Shown: positions 17,771 through 27,478 of the stretch, piece by piece
Layout: every line of letters begins with the position of its first letter
Position numbering within the stretch: the stretch's first letter is position 1
From: Alphaproteobacteria bacterium
GTDB lineage: Bacteria > Pseudomonadota > Alphaproteobacteria > Sphingomonadales > Emcibacteraceae
Direction: 5' to 3'
DNA length: 38,024 nucleotides
NCBI GenBank assembly: GCA_020446675.1
Contig: JAGREE010000034.1
Span: 1 to 38,024 of the forward strand
Position numbers and translations under genes: made by a program
The notes under the pieces: generated by a model
Seen by the model: the letters and a program-made list of their open reading frames with translations, nothing else
Told to the model about the DNA's origin: nothing
Database searches by the model: none

Positions 17771-18094
17771 TTAACGGACCCCGATGGTACCATTAATATT
17801 AAAATCCTTTTGTTTTAAGCGGTAACTGGCTTCCGCACCGACAAAGGCATTATCAAGTGTATAGCCAAGGCCGACGAGTGGTTCAAAATCCTTGCTGGTG
17901 AAATTATAATTTACCCCGAAACTGGCGACGACTTCCTTTGATTTTTTTGATGTAAAAATACGGGGTCCGGCACCAATTTCACCTTTGGTATTAAGCGAAA
18001 GTGCAAGACCAATACCCATTTCGGCTGATGCTGTGTTGGCAATGGCCAACGTTATCATGATAATCGCTGCTTTAATGGTTATTTTTTTCAACAT
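17771..18094 (-). CDS. small exported protein, possible outer membrane beta-structure
   Basis: Not recognised as a named family. The protein has 107 residues from ATG 18094, which has GGAG seven bases upstream; the longer open frame to 18172 crosses hairpins and is unlikely. A signal peptide (MLKKITIKAAIIMITLAIANTASA) is followed by a short glycine-rich chain with alternating hydrophobic residues (ASFGVNYNF, PLVGLGYTL, NAFVGAEASYRL, FNINGTIGVR). This pattern suggests amphipathic beta strands and a terminal strand as in small porin-like or YadA-type outer membrane proteins, but it is too short for a full barrel alone. It follows thiC in the same direction after a gap of 114 bases with two hairpins. 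Confidence 0.6.
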   Translation of the reverse strand: MLKKITIKAAIIMITLAIANTASAEMGIGLALSLNTKGEIGAGPRIFTSKKSKEVVASFGVNYNFTSKDFEPLVGLGYTLDNAFVGAEASYRLKQKDFNINGTIGVR

Positions 18095-18126
18095 AGTATC
18101 TCCGCAAAAATTTATATATTCCTTTT

Positions 18127-18176
18127 GGCTGAATTCGCATAACTCAGCCTTACCTTCCCCCCACTCGGGCAAGGTA
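18127..18176 (-). repeat. two tandem hairpins between thiC and the small exported protein
   Basis: Reading on the minus strand, TACCTT...AAGGTA (18176 to 18151, with an inner CCC/GGG pairing) is followed at once by GGCTGA...TCAGCC (18149 to 18127). Neither has a T-run after it, so they are not canonical terminators. They could stabilise the thiC 3' end, attenuate readthrough, or form the leader of the next gene. Confidence 0.45.
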
Positions 18177-18208
18177 AATTTGAATTTTGTCCATTTAATG
18201 GCTAAATC

Positions 18209-20098
<1,890 letters not shown>

Positions 20099-20110
20099 TT
20101 AGAATTAAAA

Positions 20111-20204
20111 ATTCCTTCCCTCCGCCGGAATAACCCGGATCAGGTTCTAAGGGTTACTATCATCCTCGCAATAGAATCTCAGTCTCAGTGACTCCCCTAG
20201 GAAT
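20111..20204 (-). promoter_or_regulatory. TPP riboswitch (THI box) upstream of thiC
   Basis: The minus strand carries the THI-box core in the right order: AGGGG near 20195, CTGAGA, then ACCCTTAGAACCTGATC and a CCGGCGGAGGGAAGG ending near 20113. The closing stem P1 is ATTCCT (20204-20199) with AGGAAT (20116-20111). All conserved blocks of the thiamine pyrophosphate aptamer are recognisable by eye. It ends 66 bases before the thiC start. Confidence 0.96.
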
Positions 20205-20288
20205 GCCTATAAGAGTAAACATTTTCCCGCCCAATACAAGGGAAATATAAGATAGTAAATCCGGATTTTACCCTGTATAAGGTGCTTC

Positions 20289-20750
20289 ATGGAAATTGAG
20301 ATCAGCGAAATAAAATCACAAATAAAAAAAGGTGAGCGATTACTTGGACTTGACCTTGGTTCAAAAACGATCGGTCTTGCGCTGTCTGATGTGGGGTTAA
20401 GTATTGCAACACCAATGGAAACCATCCGCCGAAAAAAATTCACAACCGATGCTGAACGTTTGCTCACCATAATTAATGAGCAGAAAATTGGCGCATTGGT
20501 TCTTGGCCTGCCCAAAAATATGGACGGTTCGGAGGGGCCACGATGCCAGTCAACAAGGCAGTTTGCCAAAAACATGGCCGAAAAAACCGATATTCCCATT
20601 TGTTTCTGGGATGAGCGGCTTTCCACTGTTGCCGCCACCCGTACACTTCTTGAGGCAGACACCAGCCGCAAACGGCGAGATCAGCTTGTCGATAAGATTG
20701 CCGCCTCTTATATTTTACAGGGGGTTCTTGATAATCTGGGCAAGCTTTAG
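20289..20750 (+). CDS. ruvX: RuvX/YqgF family Holliday junction resolvase-like protein
   Basis: Small RNase-H-fold protein of the YqgF/RuvX family, 153 residues, a normal length. The family is linked to pre-16S rRNA 5' end processing and is often annotated as a putative Holliday junction resolvase. Acidic metal-site motifs are visible: GLDLGSKTIGLALSD (first Asp at residue 22), LGLPKNMDGSEG, FWDERLST and a C-terminal DKIAASYIL. AAGGTG precedes the ATG. It is divergent from thiC and lies 90 bases before pyrB in the same direction. Essential-type housekeeping gene. Confidence 0.94.
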   Translation: MEIEISEIKSQIKKGERLLGLDLGSKTIGLALSDVGLSIATPMETIRRKKFTTDAERLLTIINEQKIGALVLGLPKNMDGSEGPRCQSTRQFAKNMAEKTDIPICFWDERLSTVAATRTLLEADTSRKRRDQLVDKIAASYILQGVLDNLGKL

Positions 20751-20766
20751 AAAAACAATAATTCAC

Positions 20767-20795
20767 TTGCCCCCCTACCCGATTACATCTATATA
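20767..20795 (+). promoter_or_regulatory. possible sigma-70 promoter for pyrB
   Basis: TTGCCC (20767-20772) and TATATA (20790-20795) are 17 bases apart in the ruvX-pyrB gap. The spacing is ideal but both hexamers are imperfect. I see no attenuator or pyrimidine-tract leader between here and pyrB. Confidence 0.3.
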
Positions 20796-20840
20796 CTTGA
20801 TTTTCAGAACCTTATAAAACAGCAGATTTAAGGACTGAAT

Positions 20841-21794
20841 ATGTCGTCAGACAATGCCCCATTCCCACACCAGCACCTGCTTGGTATTGAAGGCCTGAAC
20901 GAGTTTGAAATTAAACAAATTCTTGATCTTGCCGACAAATATGTCGAACAGAACCGCCGAACAAACAAGAAAAAAGATCTTCTGGAAGGGATGACGCAGA
21001 TAAATCTGTTTTTTGAAAATTCCACCAGGACCAGAATGTCCTTTGAACTTGCCGGCAAGCGGCTTGGTGCCGATGTAATTAATATGTCTACATCGACGTC
21101 ATCGATTAAAAAGGGCGAGACCCTTATTGATACGGCGTCAACATTAAATGCCATGAGGCCGGATTTGCTGGTGGTTCGTCACGATTCTTCCGGTGCGGTA
21201 AAGCTTCTTTCCAGGAAAGTGGACTGCGCGGTGCTTAATGCCGGGGACGGAAAGCATGAACACCCGACACAGGCCCTTCTTGATGCGCTTACCATCCGGC
21301 GACGTAAAGGGCGGCTTGCCCGGCTTACTGTTGCTATATGCGGTGATGTAACACACAGCCGGGTTGCCCGGTCAAATATCCATCTATTGAATATTATGGG
21401 CGCACGGGTCCGGCTAATTGGTCCACCAACGCTAATCCCCACTGGCGCCGAGAAACTCGGGGCAGAAATATATTATAATATGGAAGAAGGACTTAAAGAC
21501 TGTGACATCGTGATGATGTTAAGACTTCAGACGGAGCGCATGCATGGCGGCTATTTCCCAAGTGTTACAGAATATTTTTCCCTTTATGGCCTTGATTATG
21601 ACAAGCTGGCCGTGGCCAAGGAAGATGCATTGATCATGCATCCGGGTCCCATGAACCGCGGCGTTGAAATTGATGCGGCCGTTGCTGATGACCTGACCCG
21701 AAGTGCTATTCAGGAACAGGTTGAAATGGGCGTCGCTGTCAGGATGGCCTGTCTTGATCTGCTGACCCGCACAAAAAGAGGAGTAAGCAATTGA
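20841..21794 (+). CDS. pyrB: aspartate carbamoyltransferase catalytic subunit
   Basis: Catalyses carbamoyl phosphate plus aspartate to carbamoyl aspartate, the committed step of pyrimidine synthesis. It has 317 residues, the usual catalytic chain length. The carbamoyl-phosphate loop [13 protein letters not shown] (about 54-66), HPTQALLDA near 139, and [13 protein letters not shown] near 268 are present. AAGGA precedes the ATG. The stop overlaps the start of the next gene (TTGA), so synthesis of the two is coupled. No regulatory pyrI is present. The downstream PyrC homologue looks inactive, which matches the class of ATCase that is a dodecamer of PyrB with a non-catalytic PyrC. Confidence 0.97.
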   Translation: MSSDNAPFPHQHLLGIEGLNEFEIKQILDLADKYVEQNRRTNKKKDLLEGMTQINLFFENSTRTRMSFELAGKRLGADVINMSTSTSSIKKGETLIDTASTLNAMRPDLLVVRHDSSGAVKLLSRKVDCAVLNAGDGKHEHPTQALLDALTIRRRKGRLARLTVAICGDVTHSRVARSNIHLLNIMGARVRLIGPPTLIPTGAEKLGAEIYYNMEEGLKDCDIVMMLRLQTERMHGGYFPSVTEYFSLYGLDYDKLAVAKEDALIMHPGPMNRGVEIDAAVADDLTRSAIQEQVEMGVAVRMACLDLLTRTKRGVSN

Positions 21795-23074
21795 CTAAAT
21801 ATGTCCTCTATAAAAATGCCCGCCTGCTTGATCCTGCATCAGGACTTGATATCAAAGGCGAACTGCTTACCAAAAACAGCAAAATTGATGCGCTCGGCAA
21901 AAAAGTTGATGCACCAGATGACGCTGAGATACTTGACCTGAAGGGCAAGTGTCTTTGTCCCGGACTTATCGATATGCGTGTTTTTGTCGGCATTCCCGGT
22001 GCCGATTATAAGGACACTATTTTAAACACGGGCGAAGCTGCCGCTGCCGGTGGGGTCACGACAGTTTGCGTACAGCCAAATTCAAACCCGATCATCGACT
22101 GCTTTCCCAATATTGAATATCTGACATCGAGAGCAAAAAATGCTTTGGTCAAATTCATTCCCATGCCCGCCGTAACAAAGCAGCTTGAAGGCAAGGAAAT
22201 GACAGATATAGGTCTTATGTCGAAAGCCGGGTACAAAACCTTCACCGATTGCAGCGCGACAATTGAAAACGCCGCGTTAATGAGCCGCATTTTTAAATAT
22301 GCATCAGCCTTTGACGCACAGATTGTTCAACATCTTTCGGAACCAAGCCTTTCCAGAAACGGCTGCATGAATGCAGGCGAACTGGCGACAAGGCTTGGCC
22401 TTCCCGGCATTCCGACTGCCGCCGAAACGATCGTTCTGGAGCGGGACATCAGACTGCTCAGATCAACTAACTGCCGCTATCATGCATCGCAGATTACCTG
22501 TGCAGATAGTATTGAAGTCGTTAAAAATGCCAAAGAGCTTGGCTTAAAAATTACTGCCGGCGTTGCTGTTCCACACCTTGCCCTGAATGAATATGCCATT
22601 GAGGACTATCGCACCTTTACCAAACTTTCACCACCCTTGCGCTCAGAAGAAGACCGTTTGGCCGTCATTGATGCCCTCAGAAAAGGTATTATAGACGTCA
22701 TCGTCAGTGGACATGATCCGGAAGACCCTGAAAGCAAGCGTGTTCCCTTTGAGCATGCCGAAGCGGGTGTGATCGGGCTTGAAACCCTTTTAAATGTTTC
22801 CCTTGAAATGTATCATAACGGTAGCCTTGATCTACTGGATATTCTTTCCAAACTGACCTGTAATCCCGCCCGGATCATGGGACTGGATAGTGGTGTTCTT
22901 AAGGTTGGAGCACCTGCCGATCTTTGTATATTTGATTTAAATGTGCCTTACAGAATTGATCCTGAAAAAATGGTCAGTGTTACCAAAAATACCTGTTTTG
23001 ATGGCCGCCCGGTTCAGGGCCGGGTAATCAAAACAGTTGTCGGCGGGGTAAGTGTTTATGAATATGCAAGCTGA
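21791..23074 (+). CDS. dihydroorotase homologue, probably non-catalytic (PyrC'/PyrX type)
   Basis: Amidohydrolase-fold protein of the class I dihydroorotase family, 427 residues, starting at TTG within the pyrB stop. The fold signatures remain (PGLIDM at 57-62, HLSEPSLS at 181-188, PPLRSEEDR at 281-289), but metal and catalytic residues are lost: the HxH motif is Arg63-Val-Phe65, the third ligand His appears as Gln234 in HASQ, and the catalytic Asp of the usual ATDHAPH is Gly307 in VSGHDPE. I therefore expect no dihydroorotase activity. Inactive PyrC' of this kind supports assembly of ATCase in Pseudomonas; the same role is inferred here from the coupling with pyrB. A real dihydroorotase should be coded elsewhere. 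Confidence 0.88.
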   Translation: MTKYVLYKNARLLDPASGLDIKGELLTKNSKIDALGKKVDAPDDAEILDLKGKCLCPGLIDMRVFVGIPGADYKDTILNTGEAAAAGGVTTVCVQPNSNPIIDCFPNIEYLTSRAKNALVKFIPMPAVTKQLEGKEMTDIGLMSKAGYKTFTDCSATIENAALMSRIFKYASAFDAQIVQHLSEPSLSRNGCMNAGELATRLGLPGIPTAAETIVLERDIRLLRSTNCRYHASQITCADSIEVVKNAKELGLKITAGVAVPHLALNEYAIEDYRTFTKLSPPLRSEEDRLAVIDALRKGIIDVIVSGHDPEDPESKRVPFEHAEAGVIGLETLLNVSLEMYHNGSLDLLDILSKLTCNPARIMGLDSGVLKVGAPADLCIFDLNVPYRIDPEKMVSVTKNTCFDGRPVQGRVIKTVVGGVSVYEYAS

Positions 23075-23663
23075 CTATTCATACATACTCATTCTTTTAA
23101 TTTTTATAGGGGGTTATGTCCTAGGCTCGGTTCCTTTCGGCCTTGTTCTTACCAGGTTGGCCGGGTACGGCGATATTCGTAATATAGGATCAGGCAATAT
23201 TGGGGCGACCAATGTCCTTCGCACCGGCAACAAATTTCTTGCTCTTTTGACACTGATCCTTGATATCGGCAAAGGGGCCATTGCTGTTGTCATTGCAGAA
23301 TATTATTATCCAGGGCTTGGCCTATTTGCGGGTGGCGGTGCCTTTATTGGTCATTTATATTCCGTCTTTCTAAAATTTACAGGCGGCAAGGGGGTCGCCA
23401 CTTTCCTTGGAATTATGATTGCCCTTAATCCCTTTTCCGGTATTGCCTGTTGTCTAAGCTGGCTGATTACAGCACTTATCTTCAGAATTTCTTCCCTCTC
23501 AGCTCTTGTGGCTGCCCTTCTGTCGCCGCTTTACAGTTATTATTTTTCAGATTTTAAACTTGCTATTCTCGCGGGTATATTGTGTATTCTTATTCTACTT
23601 AAGCATAATGAAAATATTAAACGCCTCCTAAACGGCACAGAACCAAGGATTGGCAAAAAGTAA
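23058..23663 (+). CDS. plsY: acyl-phosphate glycerol-3-phosphate acyltransferase
   Basis: Inner membrane enzyme that moves an acyl group from acyl phosphate to glycerol 3-phosphate, the first step of phospholipid synthesis. It has about 201 residues with five hydrophobic segments. The three family motifs are visible: GSVPFGLVL, GSGNIGATNVLRTG and KFTGGKGVAT. In-frame starts exist at GTG 23052 and ATGs 23058 and 23064; ATG 23058 has GGGG nine bases upstream and overlaps the end of the previous gene by 17 bases. Its position between pyr genes and dprA is a conserved alphaproteobacterial order. Confidence 0.95.
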   Translation: MNMQADYSYILILLIFIGGYVLGSVPFGLVLTRLAGYGDIRNIGSGNIGATNVLRTGNKFLALLTLILDIGKGAIAVVIAEYYYPGLGLFAGGGAFIGHLYSVFLKFTGGKGVATFLGIMIALNPFSGIACCLSWLITALIFRISSLSALVAALLSPLYSYYFSDFKLAILAGILCILILLKHNENIKRLLNGTEPRIGKK

Positions 23664-23677
23664 CAGGGGGAAGTCAT

Positions 23678-24811
23678 ATGGGCATCACAGCAGAGCAATT
23701 ATCTCTTGAAGAAAAAATTGCCAGACTTCGCCTGATCCGCACTGAAAATGTGGGACCCGTAACATTCAGACAATTGATTGAACGCTATAAAACTGCGGAG
23801 AAAGCCCTTGAAATGCTGCCGGAACTGGCAAAGCGCGGTGGACGGAAAAAGCCCCTCATCGCCTGCAGCAAATCAATGATCGAAAAGGATTTGGAAGAAC
23901 TCGAAAAACAAAATGGAACACTTATTGTGTTTGGAGATCGTCTTTATCCTCTTCCGCTTGCTGCAACAGAAGATGCACCACCCGTAATGATGGGCCTTGG
24001 TCATTCACATCTTTTAGAACAAAAAAGTTTTGCCATTGTCGGCGCAAGAAATGCCTCTGCCGTTGGATTGAAAATTGCAGCGTCCTTTGCTCAGAAACTG
24101 GGAGAAGCAGGGTATATAATCAGCTCCGGCATGGCTCGTGGTATTGATGCCGCAGCACATCATGGCGCCCTGGCATCAGGTACGATAGCCGTTTTGGCAG
24201 GCGGCGCCGATGTTATATATCCCCGTGAAAATAGCGGACTTTATGAACAAATTAAGCAAACCGGTTTGATATTATCCGAAATGCCCTTTGGCACGCAGCC
24301 GCAGGCCCGCCATTTTCCAAGACGAAATAGAATTATTTCAGGGTTGTCCCTTGGCGTTCTGGTCGTGGAAGCCACCCACCGGTCAGGAACCCTGATCACC
24401 GCCCGGCTTGCTTCTGAACAGGGCCGTGAAGTCTTTGCCATTCCGGGTTCCCCACTTGATCCAAGGTCTAAAGGACCAAACAGCCTTATACGCCAGGGTG
24501 CACAGCTTACCGAATCCGTTCAGGATATTCTGGATGTCCTAAAATTTATGGATGAGCGAAGCCTGTCTGAACCGCAATATGATTTATTCACTTTTCCAGA
24601 CACTGCACAACAGGCCGACGACAATCTGAATAAGGAATTGGGGAAAGCACGCAATATGATTAAAGAAAAATTAAGCCATACGGCGATATCAATTGACGAG
24701 CTAATTAGATTAACAGAATTAGACACTTCCATGATCCAGACCGTACTTTTGGAACTGGAACTGGCAGGAGAAATTACCCGTCATGCAGGAAACAGGGTAT
24801 CTTTTTGTTAA
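23678..24811 (+). CDS. dprA: DNA-processing protein DprA (Smf)
   Basis: Single-stranded-DNA binding RecA loader active in natural transformation; it is also widely kept in species not known to be competent. It has 377 residues. Order: an N-terminal SAM-like helical part (RLIRTENVGPVTF), the Rossmann-like core with IVGARNAS (about 120), SGMARGIDAAAHHGAL, VLAGGADVIYPREN and FPRRNRIISGLS, then a C-terminal winged helix (ISIDELIRLTELDTSMIQTVL) of the kind common in proteobacterial DprA. AGGGGGAAG is a strong ribosome binding site. It follows plsY by 14 bases, so it is probably on the same transcript. Confidence 0.96.
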   Translation: MGITAEQLSLEEKIARLRLIRTENVGPVTFRQLIERYKTAEKALEMLPELAKRGGRKKPLIACSKSMIEKDLEELEKQNGTLIVFGDRLYPLPLAATEDAPPVMMGLGHSHLLEQKSFAIVGARNASAVGLKIAASFAQKLGEAGYIISSGMARGIDAAAHHGALASGTIAVLAGGADVIYPRENSGLYEQIKQTGLILSEMPFGTQPQARHFPRRNRIISGLSLGVLVVEATHRSGTLITARLASEQGREVFAIPGSPLDPRSKGPNSLIRQGAQLTESVQDILDVLKFMDERSLSEPQYDLFTFPDTAQQADDNLNKELGKARNMIKEKLSHTAISIDELIRLTELDTSMIQTVLLELELAGEITRHAGNRVSFC

Positions 24812-24875
24812 AACATTATGTAAAAGCCCCATGAAGAATAAAATATTTGACGATTCTAGTGGTAAATGAGGCGCA

Positions 24876-27470
24876 ATGAAAACAGTAATTGTTGAATCCC
24901 CGGCGAAAGCCAAAACCATCAATAAGTATCTTGGTAAAGATTATAAGGTTCTGGCAAGTTTCGGCCATATCCGTGATCTCCCATCAAAAGATGGATCTGT
25001 GGATACCGAAAATGATTTTGCCATGACATGGGAAGTCGATAGTGACAGCAAAAAGCGTATCAAACAAATTGCTGATGCGACCAAGGGCAGTGAAGAACTG
25101 ATCCTCGCGACCGACCCAGACCGGGAAGGTGAAGCTATTTCCTGGCATGTGCTAGAAGTTCTTAAAGCCCGCCGCGGGGTCATGAAGGATGTAGCCGTTA
25201 AAAGAGTTGTTTTTAATGAAATAACCAAGTCTGCAATCCTTAAAGCCATGCAGGAACCCCGTGATATTGATAATGAAATGGTTGAGGCTTATCTGGCCCG
25301 CCGTGCGCTGGATTATCTGGTTGGCTTTAACCTGTCACCGGTTTTGTGGCGCAAACTGCCTGGATCAAAGTCCGCGGGACGTGTCCAGTCTGTTGCACTC
25401 AGACTTATCTGTGAACGTGAACTGGAAATTGAAAAATTCAGATCAGAAGAATACTGGTCCATTGAAGCAAATCTTAAAAATTCGGCGGCAGCCCCCTTTT
25501 CCGCAAAGCTTACCGTTCTTAATGGCGAGAAATTAACAAAATTCTCGCTTTCAAATAAAGATAGTGCGACAGCGGCAAAGAAAGCGGTTGAAGCGGCCAA
25601 TCTGACTGTAAAGGATGTGCAGAGCAAACCAGCCACAAGACATCCGGCCGCCCCTTTCACAACATCAACTTTACAACAGGAAGCTGCCCGTAAGCTTGGC
25701 TTTAATGCCCAGCGTACGATGCGTACCGCACAAAAGCTTTATGAAGGCATTGAAATTAACGGTGAAACAACCGGACTGATCACCTATATGCGTACGGACG
25801 GAGTTTCTCTGGCAAATGAAGCAATAGCAAGTGCCAGAAATGTAATCGCCGAAAAATTTGGTCAGAATTACGTTCCGGCAAAAGCAAAAATATATAAAAA
25901 TAAATCAAAAAATGCTCAGGAAGCTCATGAAGCAATTAGGCCGACAGACCTTTCCCGCCTGCCTGAAGCCGTCGCCAGTAAATTGGATGAAGATCAAAAG
26001 CGTCTATATGACCTGATATGGAAAAGAACCATTGCCAGTCAGATGGCTGAAGCAAGAATGGAAAGAACGACTGCCGATATTCAATCCGATGATGGTAAAA
26101 TTATTTTGCGGGCAACCGGCACGGTTCAAATATTTGACGGTTTCCTTACCCTTTATCAGGAAGGGCAGGACGATAAGCAGGATGATGATGAAAGACGTCT
26201 ACCCAAGCTTTCTGTCAGTGAAAAAATAAATAAGGAAAAAATCGAAGCTAACCAGCATTTCACCGAGCCCCCACCAAGATTTTCGGAAGCCAGTCTCGTC
26301 AAACGGCTCGAAGAACTTGGTATTGGCCGCCCATCCACTTATGCCTCTATTCTTACTGTCCTCAGGGAACGTAATTATGTCGTGATGGATAAAAATCGTT
26401 TTGTTCCGGAAGGTAAAGGCCGGGTTGTAACGTCATTCCTTGAGAGCTATTTTAATAAATATGTTCAGTATGATTTTACGGCAGAAATGGAATCCGAACT
26501 GGATTTGATTTCTGACGGCAAGATTCCGTGGAAAGAGGTTCTAGCTAATTTCTGGCTTGATTTCAGTGGCGCAATTGAAGGGACAAAAGACCTAAGGGTC
26601 TCTGAAGTGCTGGATGTGATTACTGATGCACTTGCCCCATTTATTTTTCCAGAACGCGAAGATGGGTCAGACCCACGCATTTGTCCAAAATGCAAAGAAG
26701 GCCGATTAAGCGTTAAAACAGGAAAATTCGGTGCCTTTATTGGTTGTGAAAATTATCCAACCTGTGATTATACAAGGCAAATTCAGAATAATGACGAAGC
26801 CGTCGTTGAAGAGGAAGGCCAAAAAACGCTGGGTATTGATCCTGCATCAGGGATGGAAGTCACGCTCAGGTCAGGTCGGTTCGGACCTTATATCCAACTT
26901 GGTGAACCCGTGGAAAAAGAAAAACCCAAACGGGCGTCTATCCCAAAAGGCATGAGCGCGGAAACAATTGATTTTCAGCGGGCGTTAAAACTTCTTGCCC
27001 TGCCCCGTGATGTCGGTGTTCATCCGGAGGATGGTAAAATCATTAAGGCAGCAATCGGGCGTTTTGGACCATATGTTTCCCATAATGGTGTCTTTGCCAG
27101 CCTTAAGGATCCCGAGGATGTCTTTAATATTGGAACCAATCATGCCGTTACATTACTGGCAGAAGCGGCAGCAAAAAGAGGCAAAACATCTGAACCGATT
27201 AAAGATCTTGGACCTCATCCGGATGGCGACAATAATATTCTTGTCATGGACGGGCGGTATGGTCCATATGTAAAATATAATCGTATAAATGCCACAATTC
27301 CAAAAGATAAAGACCCGCAAAGCATTACGATTGAAGAAGCACTGGAACTGATTAAAGCCAGAGCGGAAAAAGGGAAGAAAACAAAAGCTCCCGCCAAAAC
27401 GGCACCAAAAAAGAAAGCCAAAGCAAAGGCAAAGCCAAAAGCTAAACCCAAAAAGGCTAAAACCGAATAA
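24876..27470 (+). CDS. topA: DNA topoisomerase I
   Basis: Type IA topoisomerase that relaxes negative supercoils, 864 residues. The N-terminal TOPRIM has VESPAKAKTINKYLG and the metal triad ATDPDREGE. The cleavage tyrosine is Tyr304 in ITYMRTDG. One C4 zinc ribbon follows (CPKC at about 607, CENYPTC). Three C-terminal zinc-less repeats of the pattern GRFGPY/GRYGPY follow at about 670, 725 and 790, then a Lys/Ala/Pro-rich basic tail of about 30 residues that likely binds DNA. GAGG precedes the ATG. The 64-base gap after dprA is short, and rnr starts nine bases after the stop. Confidence 0.98.
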   Translation: MKTVIVESPAKAKTINKYLGKDYKVLASFGHIRDLPSKDGSVDTENDFAMTWEVDSDSKKRIKQIADATKGSEELILATDPDREGEAISWHVLEVLKARRGVMKDVAVKRVVFNEITKSAILKAMQEPRDIDNEMVEAYLARRALDYLVGFNLSPVLWRKLPGSKSAGRVQSVALRLICERELEIEKFRSEEYWSIEANLKNSAAAPFSAKLTVLNGEKLTKFSLSNKDSATAAKKAVEAANLTVKDVQSKPATRHPAAPFTTSTLQQEAARKLGFNAQRTMRTAQKLYEGIEINGETTGLITYMRTDGVSLANEAIASARNVIAEKFGQNYVPAKAKIYKNKSKNAQEAHEAIRPTDLSRLPEAVASKLDEDQKRLYDLIWKRTIASQMAEARMERTTADIQSDDGKIILRATGTVQIFDGFLTLYQEGQDDKQDDDERRLPKLSVSEKINKEKIEANQHFTEPPPRFSEASLVKRLEELGIGRPSTYASILTVLRERNYVVMDKNRFVPEGKGRVVTSFLESYFNKYVQYDFTAEMESELDLISDGKIPWKEVLANFWLDFSGAIEGTKDLRVSEVLDVITDALAPFIFPEREDGSDPRICPKCKEGRLSVKTGKFGAFIGCENYPTCDYTRQIQNNDEAVVEEEGQKTLGIDPASGMEVTLRSGRFGPYIQLGEPVEKEKPKRASIPKGMSAETIDFQRALKLLALPRDVGVHPEDGKIIKAAIGRFGPYVSHNGVFASLKDPEDVFNIGTNHAVTLLAEAAAKRGKTSEPIKDLGPHPDGDNNILVMDGRYGPYVKYNRINATIPKDKDPQSITIEEALELIKARAEKGKKTKAPAKTAPKKKAKAKAKPKAKPKKAKTE

Positions 27471-27478
27471 GTGATAAA

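Noticed and set aside
20207..20671. 154-residue open frame antisense to ruvX
   Set aside because: It lies opposite a well-matched RuvX, has serine/arginine-rich shadow composition, and has no ribosome binding site or family motif.
27390..27470. Low-complexity repeat at the end of topA
   Set aside because: It encodes the usual basic Lys-rich tail of topoisomerase I; it is in frame and not a separate repeat element.
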